Shown here: positions 53,893-63,062 of the stretch, in pieces
Numbering within the stretch: position 1 is the first letter of the stretch
How the letters are laid out: each line of letters starts with the position of its first letter
NCBI GenBank assembly: GCA_963788185.1
Contig: CAWBGE010000010.1
Span: 452,701-516,700, forward strand
Origin: CAIWHR01 sp963788185
GTDB taxonomy: Bacteria; Pseudomonadota; Gammaproteobacteria; Burkholderiales; Casimicrobiaceae
Reading direction: 5' to 3'
Length of the DNA stretch: 64,000 nt
Program-made: the position numbers and the translations under genes
The notes under the pieces: generated by a model
Seen by the model: only the letters and a program-made list of their open reading frames with translations
Databases searched by the model: none
What the model was told of the DNA's origin: nothing

Positions 53893-56547
53893 TCAGGTGG
53901 CGCTGCCGGGTGCGTTCGACTTCCGGGTGCTTCGCCTTGCCCACTTGATGCCTTCAAACCACAGGACGCTGATCAGGCCAAGGCCACAAGCTGCGGCCAG
54001 CTCGTTTGGCGGCAGGGGTGCAAATCGCAACACGCTCACGGCCCAGGGGATGTAGAGGGCCGACAGCAGCAGCGCAAACGCCAGGCTGACGACCACCCAC
54101 AGGGTCTTGTTCGGCGTACACAGCGAGGCCCAAAGCGATCTCGTGGCCGATCGATTGGACAGGATGAGCGCCAGGTTGCCCACCACCAGCGTGGCGAATG
54201 CGAATGCGCGGGCTTCCGGCTCGGGTAGCCGGTGGTCGGCCCAGGCAAACGCGGCCAGCACCACAACGAGCACGCCGAGGCCTTGCAACAGCGCCAGCCA
54301 AAGCGTGGCGCCGCCAAAGAGCGGGGCCTCGGCGTCACGGGGCGGGCGCTGCATCACATCGCTTTCGGCGGGTTCATTCTCGAACGCGATCGAGCAGGCC
54401 GGATCGATGATCAGTTCGAGCAATGCAATGTGCATTGGGTACAGCAGCGCGGGCCAGCCCAGCAACACGGGCAGCAGCGCCATGCCGGCGATCGGGACGT
54501 GCACGGCGAGGATGTACGACATGGCCTTCCGCAGGTTGTCGAAGATCCGGCGTCCCAACCGGACAGCCCGCACGATGGCCGCGAAATCATCCTCCACCAA
54601 CACCAGCGATGCCGACTCGCGTGCCACATCGGTACCACGCCCACCCATGGCGACGCCCACATGCGCTGCGCGCAGCGCAGGTGCGTCATTCACGCCATCT
54701 CCCGTCATGGCGACGATGTCGCCGCGGGCCTTCAGGGCCTGGACGATGCGCAACTTCTGCTCGGGGGCGATGCGGGCACAGACACTGACGGTGCCCAGTC
54801 GCTCGCGCAAGGCCTCGTCGGTCAGCGTCGCCATTTCGTCGCCCGACAACACTTCGCCTTCGCTCTCGGCCAGGCCCGCCTGGTGGGCTATCGCCCGTGC
54901 CGTAGCCGGGTAGTCGCCCGTGATCATCACCACGCGGATGCCTGCGGCACGACACTCCGCAATGGCGGCGGGCACCTGCTGACGGACCGGGTCTGCCAAG
55001 CCCAGCAAGCCGATGAACTGGAAATCGAAGTCGTGCGCGGTCGCCGGCCAGTCCTGACCGTCGAAGGTACTGCGGGCCACCGCCAGCACGCGCAACCCCT
55101 CGGCGGCCAGTTCGTCAACCGCCGTGGCAATGTGGTCCTTCTGCTCGGCATCGAGGTGGCAGAGATCCATCACCGCCTCCGGCGCACCCTTGGTGGCCAC
55201 CGTCCGAGCGCCGCCCTCCGATGCGACCCAGGCATGCGACATCGCGGGCAGCGCCGGGCTGAGCGCATAGGCTCGCACCAATTGCCAGTCGTGGTGCGCG
55301 TGTTCCGTGTTGGCCAGAAAGCGCTCGCCGATCTGGTGGAATGCCTTTTCCATTGGATCGAACGGGTCCACCACGCTAGCCAGGATCGAGTACTCCACCA
55401 AGCGGTGGAACGCCTCAGGCAACTCCCCGTCGGACAACGAGGCCAGGATCACTCGATCCTTGAGTTCGACGCCGTCGGCTACCAGATGCGTCACCGTCAT
55501 GCGGTTCTCTGTCAGTGTGCCGGTCTTGTCGCTGCACAGCACCGTCGTGGCGCCGAGGGTCTCGATGGCGTTGATGCGGCGCGTGAGTACGCCTTCCTTC
55601 GACAGTCGACGAGCACCGAGTGCCGGAAACACGGTCAACACCACCGGATACTCCTCGGGGAGCATCGCCATCGCCAGTGCAATGCCGGCGAGCAGGGCCT
55701 GCAGCCAGTCCCCGCGCAGCAACCCATGCACCAGTACCAGCGCCAGGCTCAGCGCCAGTGCCAGCAAGGCGAGGTTGCGCACCAGCTTGGCCGTCTGTTT
55801 CTGCAGCGGTGAGCGCTCGTTCTCCACGGCGCCCAGGGCCGTTCCGATGCGTCCGATCTCACTTCGGGCACCGGTCGCGGTGACACGCGCCAGCGCGTGG
55901 CCCTGCACGATCAGCGTGCCGGCATAGACTCTGGGCAGGTCGTCACCTCCTGGCCGGGCCGTGGTTGCTTCGGTAGCATTCGGGCCAGGCGCCAGTTCAA
56001 CTGCCTGCGCCTCCCGCTTGCCCACCGGCACGGACTCGCCGGTCAGCAGCGATTCATCGGCCCGAAGGCCGTCGGCCGACACCAGCAAGGCATCGGCCGG
56101 AACCCGGTCGCCTTGGGCCAGCTTCAGCAGGTCGCCGCGCACTACTTCGCACCCGGCGATTCGCTGCGGCTGACCGTCGCGGATGACCAATGCGCGTGGG
56201 CTGGTCAGGTCACGCAGGGCTTCGATGGCGCGCTCGGTCTTGCCCTCCTGATACAAGGTCAGTCCGACGGTGACGACCACAAAGCCGAAAAGCGTCAAGC
56301 CTTCCTGCAGGTCGCCGAACACGAGGTATATCGTTCCGGCCGCGAGCAGCAACAGGAACATTGGTTCGCGCACGGTGTCGCCGGCGATCGACAGCAAGCT
56401 GCGTCGCTTCCCCCCGGGCAATGTGTTGGGGCCGTCCTCGGCAAGGCGCCCGGCGGCCTGCACCGCAGACAAACCGGATTCGGTGCCGATTGCCGTCGCC
56501 TTCGATCCGGCACGTGGGCCGGCAGAATCGACCAGATTCGTGGGCAT
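53893..56547 (-). CDS. Cation-translocating P-type ATPase (P2-like)
   Basis: A membrane ion pump of 884 residues. Order: N-terminal cation_ATPase_N region, helices from about 58, actuator domain with LTGES (169-173), the ion-binding helix with PEEYPVV (297-303), phosphorylation site SDKTGT (339-344), KGAPE nucleotide-binding loop, MTGDGVNDAPALR, and the C-terminal helix bundle. The PEEYPVV motif differs from the PEGLP of calcium pumps and the CPC of copper pumps, so the ion is not certain; calcium or another divalent or monovalent cation is possible. ATG 56547 was preferred to TTG 56553. It stands alone between mobile-element debris and an untranslated 700-bp stretch. Confidence 0.9.
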   Translation of the reverse strand: MPTNLVDSAGPRAGSKATAIGTESGLSAVQAAGRLAEDGPNTLPGGKRRSLLSIAGDTVREPMFLLLLAAGTIYLVFGDLQEGLTLFGFVVVTVGLTLYQEGKTERAIEALRDLTSPRALVIRDGQPQRIAGCEVVRGDLLKLAQGDRVPADALLVSADGLRADESLLTGESVPVGKREAQAVELAPGPNATEATTARPGGDDLPRVYAGTLIVQGHALARVTATGARSEIGRIGTALGAVENERSPLQKQTAKLVRNLALLALALSLALVLVHGLLRGDWLQALLAGIALAMAMLPEEYPVVLTVFPALGARRLSKEGVLTRRINAIETLGATTVLCSDKTGTLTENRMTVTHLVADGVELKDRVILASLSDGELPEAFHRLVEYSILASVVDPFDPMEKAFHQIGERFLANTEHAHHDWQLVRAYALSPALPAMSHAWVASEGGARTVATKGAPEAVMDLCHLDAEQKDHIATAVDELAAEGLRVLAVARSTFDGQDWPATAHDFDFQFIGLLGLADPVRQQVPAAIAECRAAGIRVVMITGDYPATARAIAHQAGLAESEGEVLSGDEMATLTDEALRERLGTVSVCARIAPEQKLRIVQALKARGDIVAMTGDGVNDAPALRAAHVGVAMGGRGTDVARESASLVLVEDDFAAIVRAVRLGRRIFDNLRKAMSYILAVHVPIAGMALLPVLLGWPALLYPMHIALLELIIDPACSIAFENEPAESDVMQRPPRDAEAPLFGGATLWLALLQGLGVLVVVLAAFAWADHRLPEPEARAFAFATLVVGNLALILSNRSATRSLWASLCTPNKTLWVVVSLAFALLLSALYIPWAVSVLRFAPLPPNELAAACGLGLISVLWFEGIKWARRSTRKSNAPGSAT

Positions 56548-57243
56548 TTCCAAGCCTATCGTAACGATGGATGGGCCGCGAAGAATTCGAAGTCATCTGC
56601 GATGGCTACCAGTACGAAGCGCAACCGATCAGGCTTGGGACTCTCCGTGCATCGCATCCGATCTCTGTCTTCTTGCACTCGACGTACTCCACTGAAAGAA
56701 ACATAGACGCAGGGGCCGTACGCGTCTGTGCGGTCGCGAACATCAGGCTCGGCCGGCTCAAATCGTGTCCGCGACGGGGCGTTCGGTTCGATCGGTTGAC
56801 GAAACACGTTCTGCGACCGTCGACGATCAAACCGCGCGCGTTCAGACTTGAAGGTCGCTGACCGACCAGTCACTGACGGTCGAGCATCTTCCCGGTAGCG
56901 AACATTCAATACCGTTTCTGACTTGCTTCGTTGCCTTTATGCAGGGAGGTCGCCGGTCCATCCGCGCACTCACTGCCCGCCAGTAGGCGCGAATTGGCAC
57001 CGCTCCGTTCGGCAGCGTACAGACCACGGCCATACGTCCGCGTAGGTTCGCTTCAGCGGTTTCGATTCCAAAGCTCAAATTGATTGCTAAGGACGGCCGT
57101 GGCATTTGCGCGGATGCCTGTGGAGTTTGGTTCACAGTCTCCGCATCTCCCGGACTCGCCGGGTAGCCCGCCATGGCCGCTCAATTCTGTGCGCCCATTG
57201 CGAGAGTCGTCCCATCGTTGCATCGATTTGCTGAGGAACCTAT
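56548..57243. other. Intergenic region with repeat copy 2
   Basis: About 700 bp with no supported gene. It contains the second copy of the 18-bp repeat (56847-56864), immediately followed by a GACCGACCAGTCACTGACGG stretch with internal symmetry. The region may contain promoters for the divergent ATPase and the small exported protein, but I could not pick one. Confidence 0.45.
56847..56864 (+). repeat. 18-bp direct repeat, copy 2
   Basis: Identical to 53499-53516 and in the same orientation; 3.3 kb apart. See the copy 1 entry for the flanking context. Confidence 0.75.
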
Positions 57244-57447
57244 ATGAAGACCTTGCTTGCAATGGTGGTTGGTACGGTGCCCCTGCTGTCTGGCGGCGTG
57301 GCTTTGGCGCAGGGCGGAGGAATGATGAATGGTGGCGGGTGGGGTGGCGGCTGGATGGGTGGATACGGCGGAATACTGGTGCCGATTCTGCTTGTCGTCG
57401 TGGTTGCCGGCCTCGTGGTGTGGGTCGTCAAGCAAAAGGGAAAGTGA
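57244..57447 (+). CDS. Small Gly/Met-rich exported membrane peptide
   Basis: A 67-residue protein: signal peptide ending ALAQ (1-23), a Gly/Trp/Met segment (GGGMMNGGGWGGGWMGGYGG) and a C-terminal membrane helix (ILVPILLVVVVAGLVVWVV) with a basic tail. GAGGAA lies upstream of the ATG. Similar small proteins occur in metal or envelope stress clusters. It precedes the Spy-like gene by 43 bp and is probably co-transcribed. Function unknown. Confidence 0.7.
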   Translation: MKTLLAMVVGTVPLLSGGVALAQGGGMMNGGGWGGGWMGGYGGILVPILLVVVVAGLVVWVVKQKGK

Positions 57448-57490
57448 ACTGAAAACGTCGATGTTCCTTTAACCGGAATGGAGTTTAGAC

Positions 57491-57994
57491 ATGAAACGCA
57501 TGAACCTTAGAAAGACGTTGGGCGCCGCCATATTGATAGGGGGAACATTTGTGGGAGTAAGCGCGCTCGCTGACCCGCCGCAAGATGCTTACGGCCATGG
57601 CTATGGCATGGGCGGCATGATGGGCGGCTACGGTATGGGTGGCGACGGCATGATGGGCGGCCAAGGGCGCGGGTACGGCATGGGGTCCGGCATGATGGGC
57701 GGCTACGGCTCGCGAGCAGATCTGCATCTCACGTCGGAGCAGCGCAGCAAGATCGCCAAGATCCAGGACGACGTGCGTCGTAAACACTGGGACCTGATGG
57801 GCAAGATGCAGGACGAGCGGTCACAGATGAACGAGCAGTACAACGCGGACCCACGCGATGACGCGGCACTCAGCAAGAGCTACCGGACGATGTCAGAGCT
57901 GCGGCAGCAGATGTTTGACTCTTCCCTCGCCGCCCAGAAGCAGATGGATGCCGTACTCACTGCGGAGCAGCGCGAAAAGATGAAACATGGTTGA
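57491..57994 (+). CDS. Periplasmic Spy/CpxP-like protein with Met/Gly/Tyr repeats
   Basis: A 167-residue exported protein: signal peptide 1-27 (ending SALA), a low-complexity segment made of GMGGMMGGYGMGG-type repeats (about 38-75), then a helical LTxxQ domain (LHLTSEQRSKIAKIQDD, VLTAEQREKMKHG) of the Spy/CpxP/CnrX kind. Such proteins sense or buffer metal and protein-folding stress in the periplasm. The many Met residues suggest soft-metal (copper or silver) binding, but this is inference. Good ribosome site TGGAG upstream. Confidence 0.8.
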   Translation: MKRMNLRKTLGAAILIGGTFVGVSALADPPQDAYGHGYGMGGMMGGYGMGGDGMMGGQGRGYGMGSGMMGGYGSRADLHLTSEQRSKIAKIQDDVRRKHWDLMGKMQDERSQMNEQYNADPRDDAALSKSYRTMSELRQQMFDSSLAAQKQMDAVLTAEQREKMKHG

Positions 57995-58136
57995 TATGAA
58001 AGGTAGGCAGTAACGAGAGTTCAGTTCGCAAGCGGGCAATCGCCGCGGCCGATCCCGATGCCGATCATCGCGGTGGCAATTCCAATGAATTTGCGGCGCC
58101 GGACCTTTGCCTCCGCCTCGCAATAGGAGTCGATTC

Positions 58137-58526
58137 ATGTACGGATTCAGCACGCAGCTAAAGCTACCGTTTGATACCGCAGTTGCGAAAGTCACCGAGG
58201 CCCTGAAAAAGGAAGGGTTCGGTGTGCTCACGGATATCGATGTGAAGGCGACGCTGAAGGCCAAGCTCAATATCGAAGGCCGGCCGTATCGCATACTCGG
58301 CGCGTGCAACCCCCCGCTCGCACATCGGGCGATCGAGGCGGACCCCGACATCGGTTTGTTGCTACCTTGTAATGTGGTCGTGCGTGAAGAAGTGGATGGA
58401 ACCATAACGGTCGCGTTCATGGACCCCGAGGCCGTGTTGAAACTGGTCGACAAACCGGGGGTGCAGGCCATTGGCACGGAAGTGCGGGCACTTCTGCAGC
58501 GGGTCTGCCTGAGCCTCAAGGCATGA
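58137..58526 (+). CDS. DUF302 family protein
   Basis: A 129-residue soluble protein, a DUF302 domain from end to end (FDTAVAKVTEALKKEGFGVLTDIDVKATLK, YRILGACNPPLAHRAIEADPDIGLLLPCNVVV). The fold is small and heme- or ligand-binding has been proposed for relatives; function open. TAGGAG lies 8 bp before ATG 58137; the longer frame from 58107 is less likely. It follows the Spy-like gene by 142 bp. Confidence 0.88.
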   Translation: MYGFSTQLKLPFDTAVAKVTEALKKEGFGVLTDIDVKATLKAKLNIEGRPYRILGACNPPLAHRAIEADPDIGLLLPCNVVVREEVDGTITVAFMDPEAVLKLVDKPGVQAIGTEVRALLQRVCLSLKA

Positions 58527-58737
58527 TCTTGAAGAGGGGCCAGACCTGACCGAGCTCGATGACCCGGTCCCCTCACATAGGGTCGGCCAAGAGAAGACGG
58601 CAGTCGTCTCGCCCTATGTGTGTCGCCGTACTACGGAGCCCCTCGTTGGGGCTTACGCTCTATCGGACGACGTCCAACGGATTTGAGCGTCATGGAAGTC
58701 GGATTCCGATTTTTTCGTGCGGGGGAGGCCTGTTTCG

Positions 58738-58866
58738 ATGGCGTTGGTCGCGGGTTCAATTGTCGCGTATCCGATGAACTGGTGGCTGGTCACCCGCCAC
58801 CTGAAGCACGGAATGACCACCGTGCGACCCACGCCGGCGGCAACGCCGGCGGAGGGATCGACGAAG
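58738..58866 (+). pseudogene. DUF4396 C-terminal remnant
   Basis: The segment MALVAGSIVAYPMNWWLVTRHLKHGM matches the last membrane helix and conserved YPxNWWL motif of DUF4396 proteins. Nothing upstream encodes the remaining helices, so this looks like a decayed copy. The frame continues to 59082 in non-family sequence. Confidence 0.6.
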
Positions 58867-59062
58867 CCCACCTCGATACGCCAGCATCCAGGGCATCCCG
58901 GAATGGCGAAACCGGGGCGATGGCGCCGTTCGCGGCGATCGCGCCATAGACCGCGATTTTTGACTCGGCCAAGATGTCCTACCCGACGTTCAGATAGGGG
59001 CTCCGGGAGTATGGGCGCAAGCGGGCGGCGGCTCGAGCGGGCCCGCGCGCGACGCGCGCCAA

Positions 59063-60457
59063 CTACTCCGGAGCGACCGTGACGGGGACTGCGGGACGCT
59101 TAAGTTCTCGTGTGCGATTTTCCCCCGCTTCCCGGAGTGCCTGGATGGCCGACTGGTAACGCTCTTCCACTTCATGGCGGTCCCAGACTTCCGGCAATCC
59201 CTCTCGTGCCCCCCGGACGATCATCTCGGCGTGGCGGTGCAGCGCCGCACGGTCCTCCGTTCGGCCCGAGGCGCCCGCGATCACCGCAATCGATTCCAGC
59301 AGGCGGATGGTCACGGCAGCGCTCGATCGGGCGTGCTGTCTGATCTGGTTGAACGCCGCGTTCACGATCTCCGGGAACGTGACGGCAGGAACGATCACCC
59401 GGAGTCGGTCCTGCTCGTCAAAGCGATAGGGGGACGGCATGTCCCGCTGCGCCAGGCGGCGTAATGCCGACCCCAGCCGGTCCACGCAGGTGATCGCCGT
59501 GAACGGGTCGTTGATGCCGGGAGAGAGCGCCCGCACGGCGATCTCGACGATTTGGTGGATCGCGAACTCGATATCCTGGGCAGCGGTTCGCTGGTGGCCC
59601 AGGATGAAGACGGCATTCACCCGCGCTTCGAGTGGCTCGGTGACCCGGTTCCCAGGCCAGACCGTCACCAGCGGGCAGCCCATGACGACGTATTGTCCAG
59701 GCCGCCGCTCCATCCGAAACATCATCTTCTCCTGCGTCGCCAGCGCCATCAAGGCATCCGCGTCGACGTACTGGAGGTAGCCGTCTTCGGCCGCCCCGAT
59801 GGGACGGGCCTCGCGGTCGAACTCGTCGGGCAGACCGGTGCCAGACCGCGTGTCTTCGGGGCGCGGTTCGGCGTGGCCCATTTGTTGCGGGAACAGGCGG
59901 TCGATCCCGTGGAGCAGGTCGGCGCCGACCCGCGCGACCACCTCGTCGGCCTGGATGGAAACGGAAACGTGATGGATGAAATAGATCAGCACGCCGAGGC
60001 TGGCGAGCGCGAACAGCACGCCGATCGTCACCGACAGGTGGGGGACGAAGGCCACCTCATCGGCGCGGCGGATGGTGCGCAGGACGAGAAGGCAATACAC
60101 GAAAGTGGCGACGAACGTGCCGAGCACCACCTGGTTGGTGGTGTCGCGCATGAAGTTGCGCAGCAGGCGGGGCCCCAGCTGCGACGAGGCGAGCGACAAG
60201 GCAACGAGGGTCATCGAGAAGACCACGCCAGCGATGGTGATCATCGAGCCGGCGATGGTGCCGAGGACCAGGCTCGCTCCCTCCGCGCCCCCGCTATAAA
60301 CCCAGCTCTGACCCCGCAGCCACTGGTGGAGCGTGATCGCCTCGTCCACGGCGACGGTCGCAAAGGCCAATCCGACCGCCGCGCCGGCCATCAGCGCGGG
60401 AAGGAACCAGAAGCTGGAACGAACGCGGTCCCAGTACTTGACAATTTGCGCTTTCAC
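59063..60457 (-). CDS. DUF2254 membrane protein
   Basis: A 464-residue inner membrane protein. It opens VKYWDRVRSSFWFLPALM, followed by about four helices (within 14-170), and a large cytoplasmic domain (GYLQYVDADALMALA, PGINDPFTAITCVDRLGSAL), all typical of DUF2254. Starts with GTG 60457, with GGGG about 8 bp upstream. Divergent from nhaP. Function unknown. A truncated second copy is at 61946-62143. Confidence 0.85.
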   Translation of the reverse strand: MKAQIVKYWDRVRSSFWFLPALMAGAAVGLAFATVAVDEAITLHQWLRGQSWVYSGGAEGASLVLGTIAGSMITIAGVVFSMTLVALSLASSQLGPRLLRNFMRDTTNQVVLGTFVATFVYCLLVLRTIRRADEVAFVPHLSVTIGVLFALASLGVLIYFIHHVSVSIQADEVVARVGADLLHGIDRLFPQQMGHAEPRPEDTRSGTGLPDEFDREARPIGAAEDGYLQYVDADALMALATQEKMMFRMERRPGQYVVMGCPLVTVWPGNRVTEPLEARVNAVFILGHQRTAAQDIEFAIHQIVEIAVRALSPGINDPFTAITCVDRLGSALRRLAQRDMPSPYRFDEQDRLRVIVPAVTFPEIVNAAFNQIRQHARSSAAVTIRLLESIAVIAGASGRTEDRAALHRHAEMIVRGAREGLPEVWDRHEVEERYQSAIQALREAGENRTRELKRPAVPVTVAPE

Positions 60458-60718
60458 GGTGACAGCCCCTTCGCGACTCGGCGGCCGGCAACGAGGCGTC
60501 GCGAGGGCCAGGCAGGTCGGCGAATTCCGAAGGCCACGTGATTCTCCGGCCCGGAGTTCTGCTCGATCAGGAAAGATGCCTCGATGCGGAACGACATCGT
60601 CACGCGCCTCGAACAGCCAATTATCCGGTTGACCGATATATCGTACGCGAAACTGCCGCACATGTCGGCGGCCGCGAGATCAAGGAGTTGAAGGACATCA
60701 TCGTTATACTCTTGCCCA

Positions 60719-61959
60719 ATGCTCAACATTGCCGCCACCTGCCTCGTTATCACCGCGCTGCTCGCCTATCTGAACCACCGCTTCGTCGGGATGCCAACGA
60801 CGATCGGCGTGATGGCCACGGCGCTGGTTTTCACTCTGGTGCTCGTCGGCCTGGATGCGGTGGGCCTGGCGTACGGATTGCGCCAGTACGAGGAATCGCT
60901 GTTGCGTTCGATCGATTTCTCGGATGTCCTCATGCAGGGCATGCTGTCGCTGCTGCTGTTTGCAGGCGCCCTTCACGTCGACATGAGTGAGCTCAAGGCG
61001 TACCGCTGGCCGGTGGGTATCCTCGCCGTGCTGGGAACCGTGCTGTCGACCCTTGTGGTGGGCTACGGGATGTGGTTTGTGCTGCCGTTGGCGGGCCTGC
61101 ACTTGTCGTTCATGTACTGCCTGCTTTTCGGCGCGCTGATCTCGCCCACCGACCCGATCGCGGTGATGGGGATCCTCAAGTCCGCAGGCGCGCCTGAAAA
61201 AAGTTGGAACTGCTAATTGCGGGTGAGTCGCTGTTCAACGATGGCGTAGGAGTGGTGCTCTTCTCGCTGCTGATGGGCATGCTGGCGAGTGGCGTCACGC
61301 CGACGCTGGACCAGGGCCTTGAATTGCTGCTGCGCGAAGCGGGCGGCGGCCTCCTGTTCGGCTTGGTGCTCGGCTACGTGACGTTCCGCCTGCTGAGGAG
61401 CGTGGACAATTACCAGGTCGAGGTGCTGTTGACGCTGGCTGCGGTGATGGGCGGCTACGCATTGGCCAGTACGCTGCAGGTGTCCGGCCCACTGGCGATG
61501 GTGGTCGCCGGTCTGATCATCGGCAATCACGGCCGCGCGCTCGCAATGTCGGACACGACGCGCCGCTATCTGGACATGTTCTGGGAACTGATCGACGAGA
61601 TACTGAACGCGATGCTGTTCGTCCTGATCGGCATGGAGGTGCTGCTCGTGGTGTTCTCGGCCAGCAAGCTGGCCGCCGCGGGCGTGGCCGTAGCGGTGAC
61701 GCTGTTGGCCCGACTGCTTACGGTCGGCTTGCCGGTGGGTCTGCTGCAGCGTGCCACCAGTCTGCCCCGGGGCTCCTGGAAAGTGCTGACGTGGGGAGGT
61801 CTGCGCGGCGGCATCTCGGTGGCGCTTGCACTATCGCTGCCCGCAGGACCGGAGCGCAACACGGTCGTCGCGCTGACCTACTGCGTCGTGGTGTTCTCCA
61901 TCCTCGTGCAGGGACTTTCCATTGGATACGTGGTGCGTACGGCAGTTACGCGTCCATGA
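60719..61959 (+). pseudogene. nhaP: NhaP-type sodium/proton antiporter, split by a frameshift
   Basis: A CPA1-family antiporter in two overlapping frames. The first (60719-61216) runs to the membrane motif SPTDPIAVMGILKSAGAP, then reads out of frame at a run of six A (61197-61202). The second (61204-61959) resumes with ELLIAGESLFNDGVGVVLFSL and continues to the normal end (WGGLRGGISVALALSLP). One extra A would restore a single frame of about 413 residues. Key acidic residues (TDP, FND) are present. The simplest readings are a true single-base deletion or a homopolymer error in the sequence. Confidence 0.85.
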
Positions 61960-62143
61960 TGTATGTCCGCCCATGCGGGCGATCTGGCGCGCGAGGTGCC
62001 ACGGCGCGATCAACGCGGTTCTTGAACTGGCACAGCGTCGTGCTGGAGGGCGCGGCCAGACCGATGCTGAACACGACGCTCATCGACGGCAGGAACCAGA
62101 AGCTGGTGCGCAGGTTGCCCCAGAACCATCTGAGTGAATTCAC
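61946..62143 (-). pseudogene. Truncated second DUF2254 gene
   Basis: A GTG-started frame encodes NSLRWFWGNLRTSFWFLPSM, clearly the start of a DUF2254 protein (compare the intact copy at 59063-60457), but similarity ends after about 30 residues and the frame closes at 61946 against the nhaP 3' end. It lies directly downstream of ppk2 and may once have been its operon partner. Confidence 0.65.
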
Positions 62144-62181
62144 GGCTGAACCTCTGGTAAGCCGACTGCCTTCCGGGATCC

Positions 62182-63062
62182 CTATGAAGGGTTCTCACTC
62201 GCCAGGCGCTTGCGAATCGCCACCAGTTCCCGGCGGCGCCTATCGTCGGTTTCCGGATAGCGCATCGACAGCGACTTGAAGGTTTCGAGCACGATACTGG
62301 AAATGATCAACCGCGCGTTCTCCTTGTCATCGGCGGGCACCACGTACCAGGGGGCGGCCTTGATACTCGTGGCACCCAGGCACGCCTCGTAGGCGTGCAT
62401 GTACTGCGCCCAGAACCCCCGCTCCTCGATGTCGGCCAGGCTGAACTTCCAATTCTTCTCGGGCTCGTCGATGCGGTCGAGGAAACGCTTGCACTGCTCT
62501 TCCTTTGAAAGGTGCAGGAAGAACTTGACGATTCGCGTGCCATTGCGGTGAAGGTGTTTCTCGTGCTCGACGATGGACCGATAGCGCCCCTGCCATATGG
62601 TTTCTCGATCGCTCGCCCCATCCGGGAGTCTCTGGCCGAGAAGAATTTCCGGGTGCACGCGAACGATCAGGACCCCTCATAGTAGGAGCGGTTGAAGATG
62701 CCGATCCGGCCGCGCTCGGGCAGGCACTGGGTGGTGCGCCACAGAAAGTCATGATCCAGTTCCATGGCACTAGGGTGCTGGAAGCTGAAAACCTGACAGC
62801 CCTGCGGATTGACGCCGGACATCACGTGCCGGATGGCGCCGTCCTTGCCGGCGGCGTCCATCGCCTGAAAGATCAGCAGCACCGCGTGGCGATCTGAGGC
62901 ATAGAGAAGCCGCTGCAGATCGCTGAGTTCGGCCACCTGTTCTTCGAGCAGTGCCCGATACTTCTTCTTCGACCGATAGACCGGCTTCACCAGCGTCGGC
63001 CATTGGTCGAGATGCACCGTGTCACCTTCCCGCACCTGGAAGTCCTCGGGATCGATCTTCAT
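62182..63062 (-). pseudogene. ppk2: Polyphosphate kinase 2 family gene with one frameshift
   Basis: PPK2 enzymes transfer phosphate between polyphosphate and nucleotides. The first part (from ATG 63062, ribosome site GGAAG) contains LLIFQAMDAAGKDGAIRHV and GRIGIFNRSYYE, then hits a stop; the rest (VRVHPEILLGQRLP, WQGRYRSIVEHEKHL, WYVVPADDKENARL) continues in another frame from about 62670. Restoring one base near 62675-62685 gives a full-length gene of about 293 codons. The start overlaps the atpG stop as ATGA, so it belonged to the ATP synthase operon. Confidence 0.85.

Noticed and set aside
55640..55670. Possible second att copy (TCGGGGAGC)
   Set aside because: Only nine bases match the tRNA-Asn end, and they lie inside a conserved coding part of the P-type ATPase.
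61195..61210. Programmed -1 ribosomal frameshift site in nhaP
   Set aside because: A AAA AAG is present as a string but is not in the phase required for tandem slippage (zero frame reads GAA AAA AGT), and CPA1 antiporters are not known to need frameshifting.
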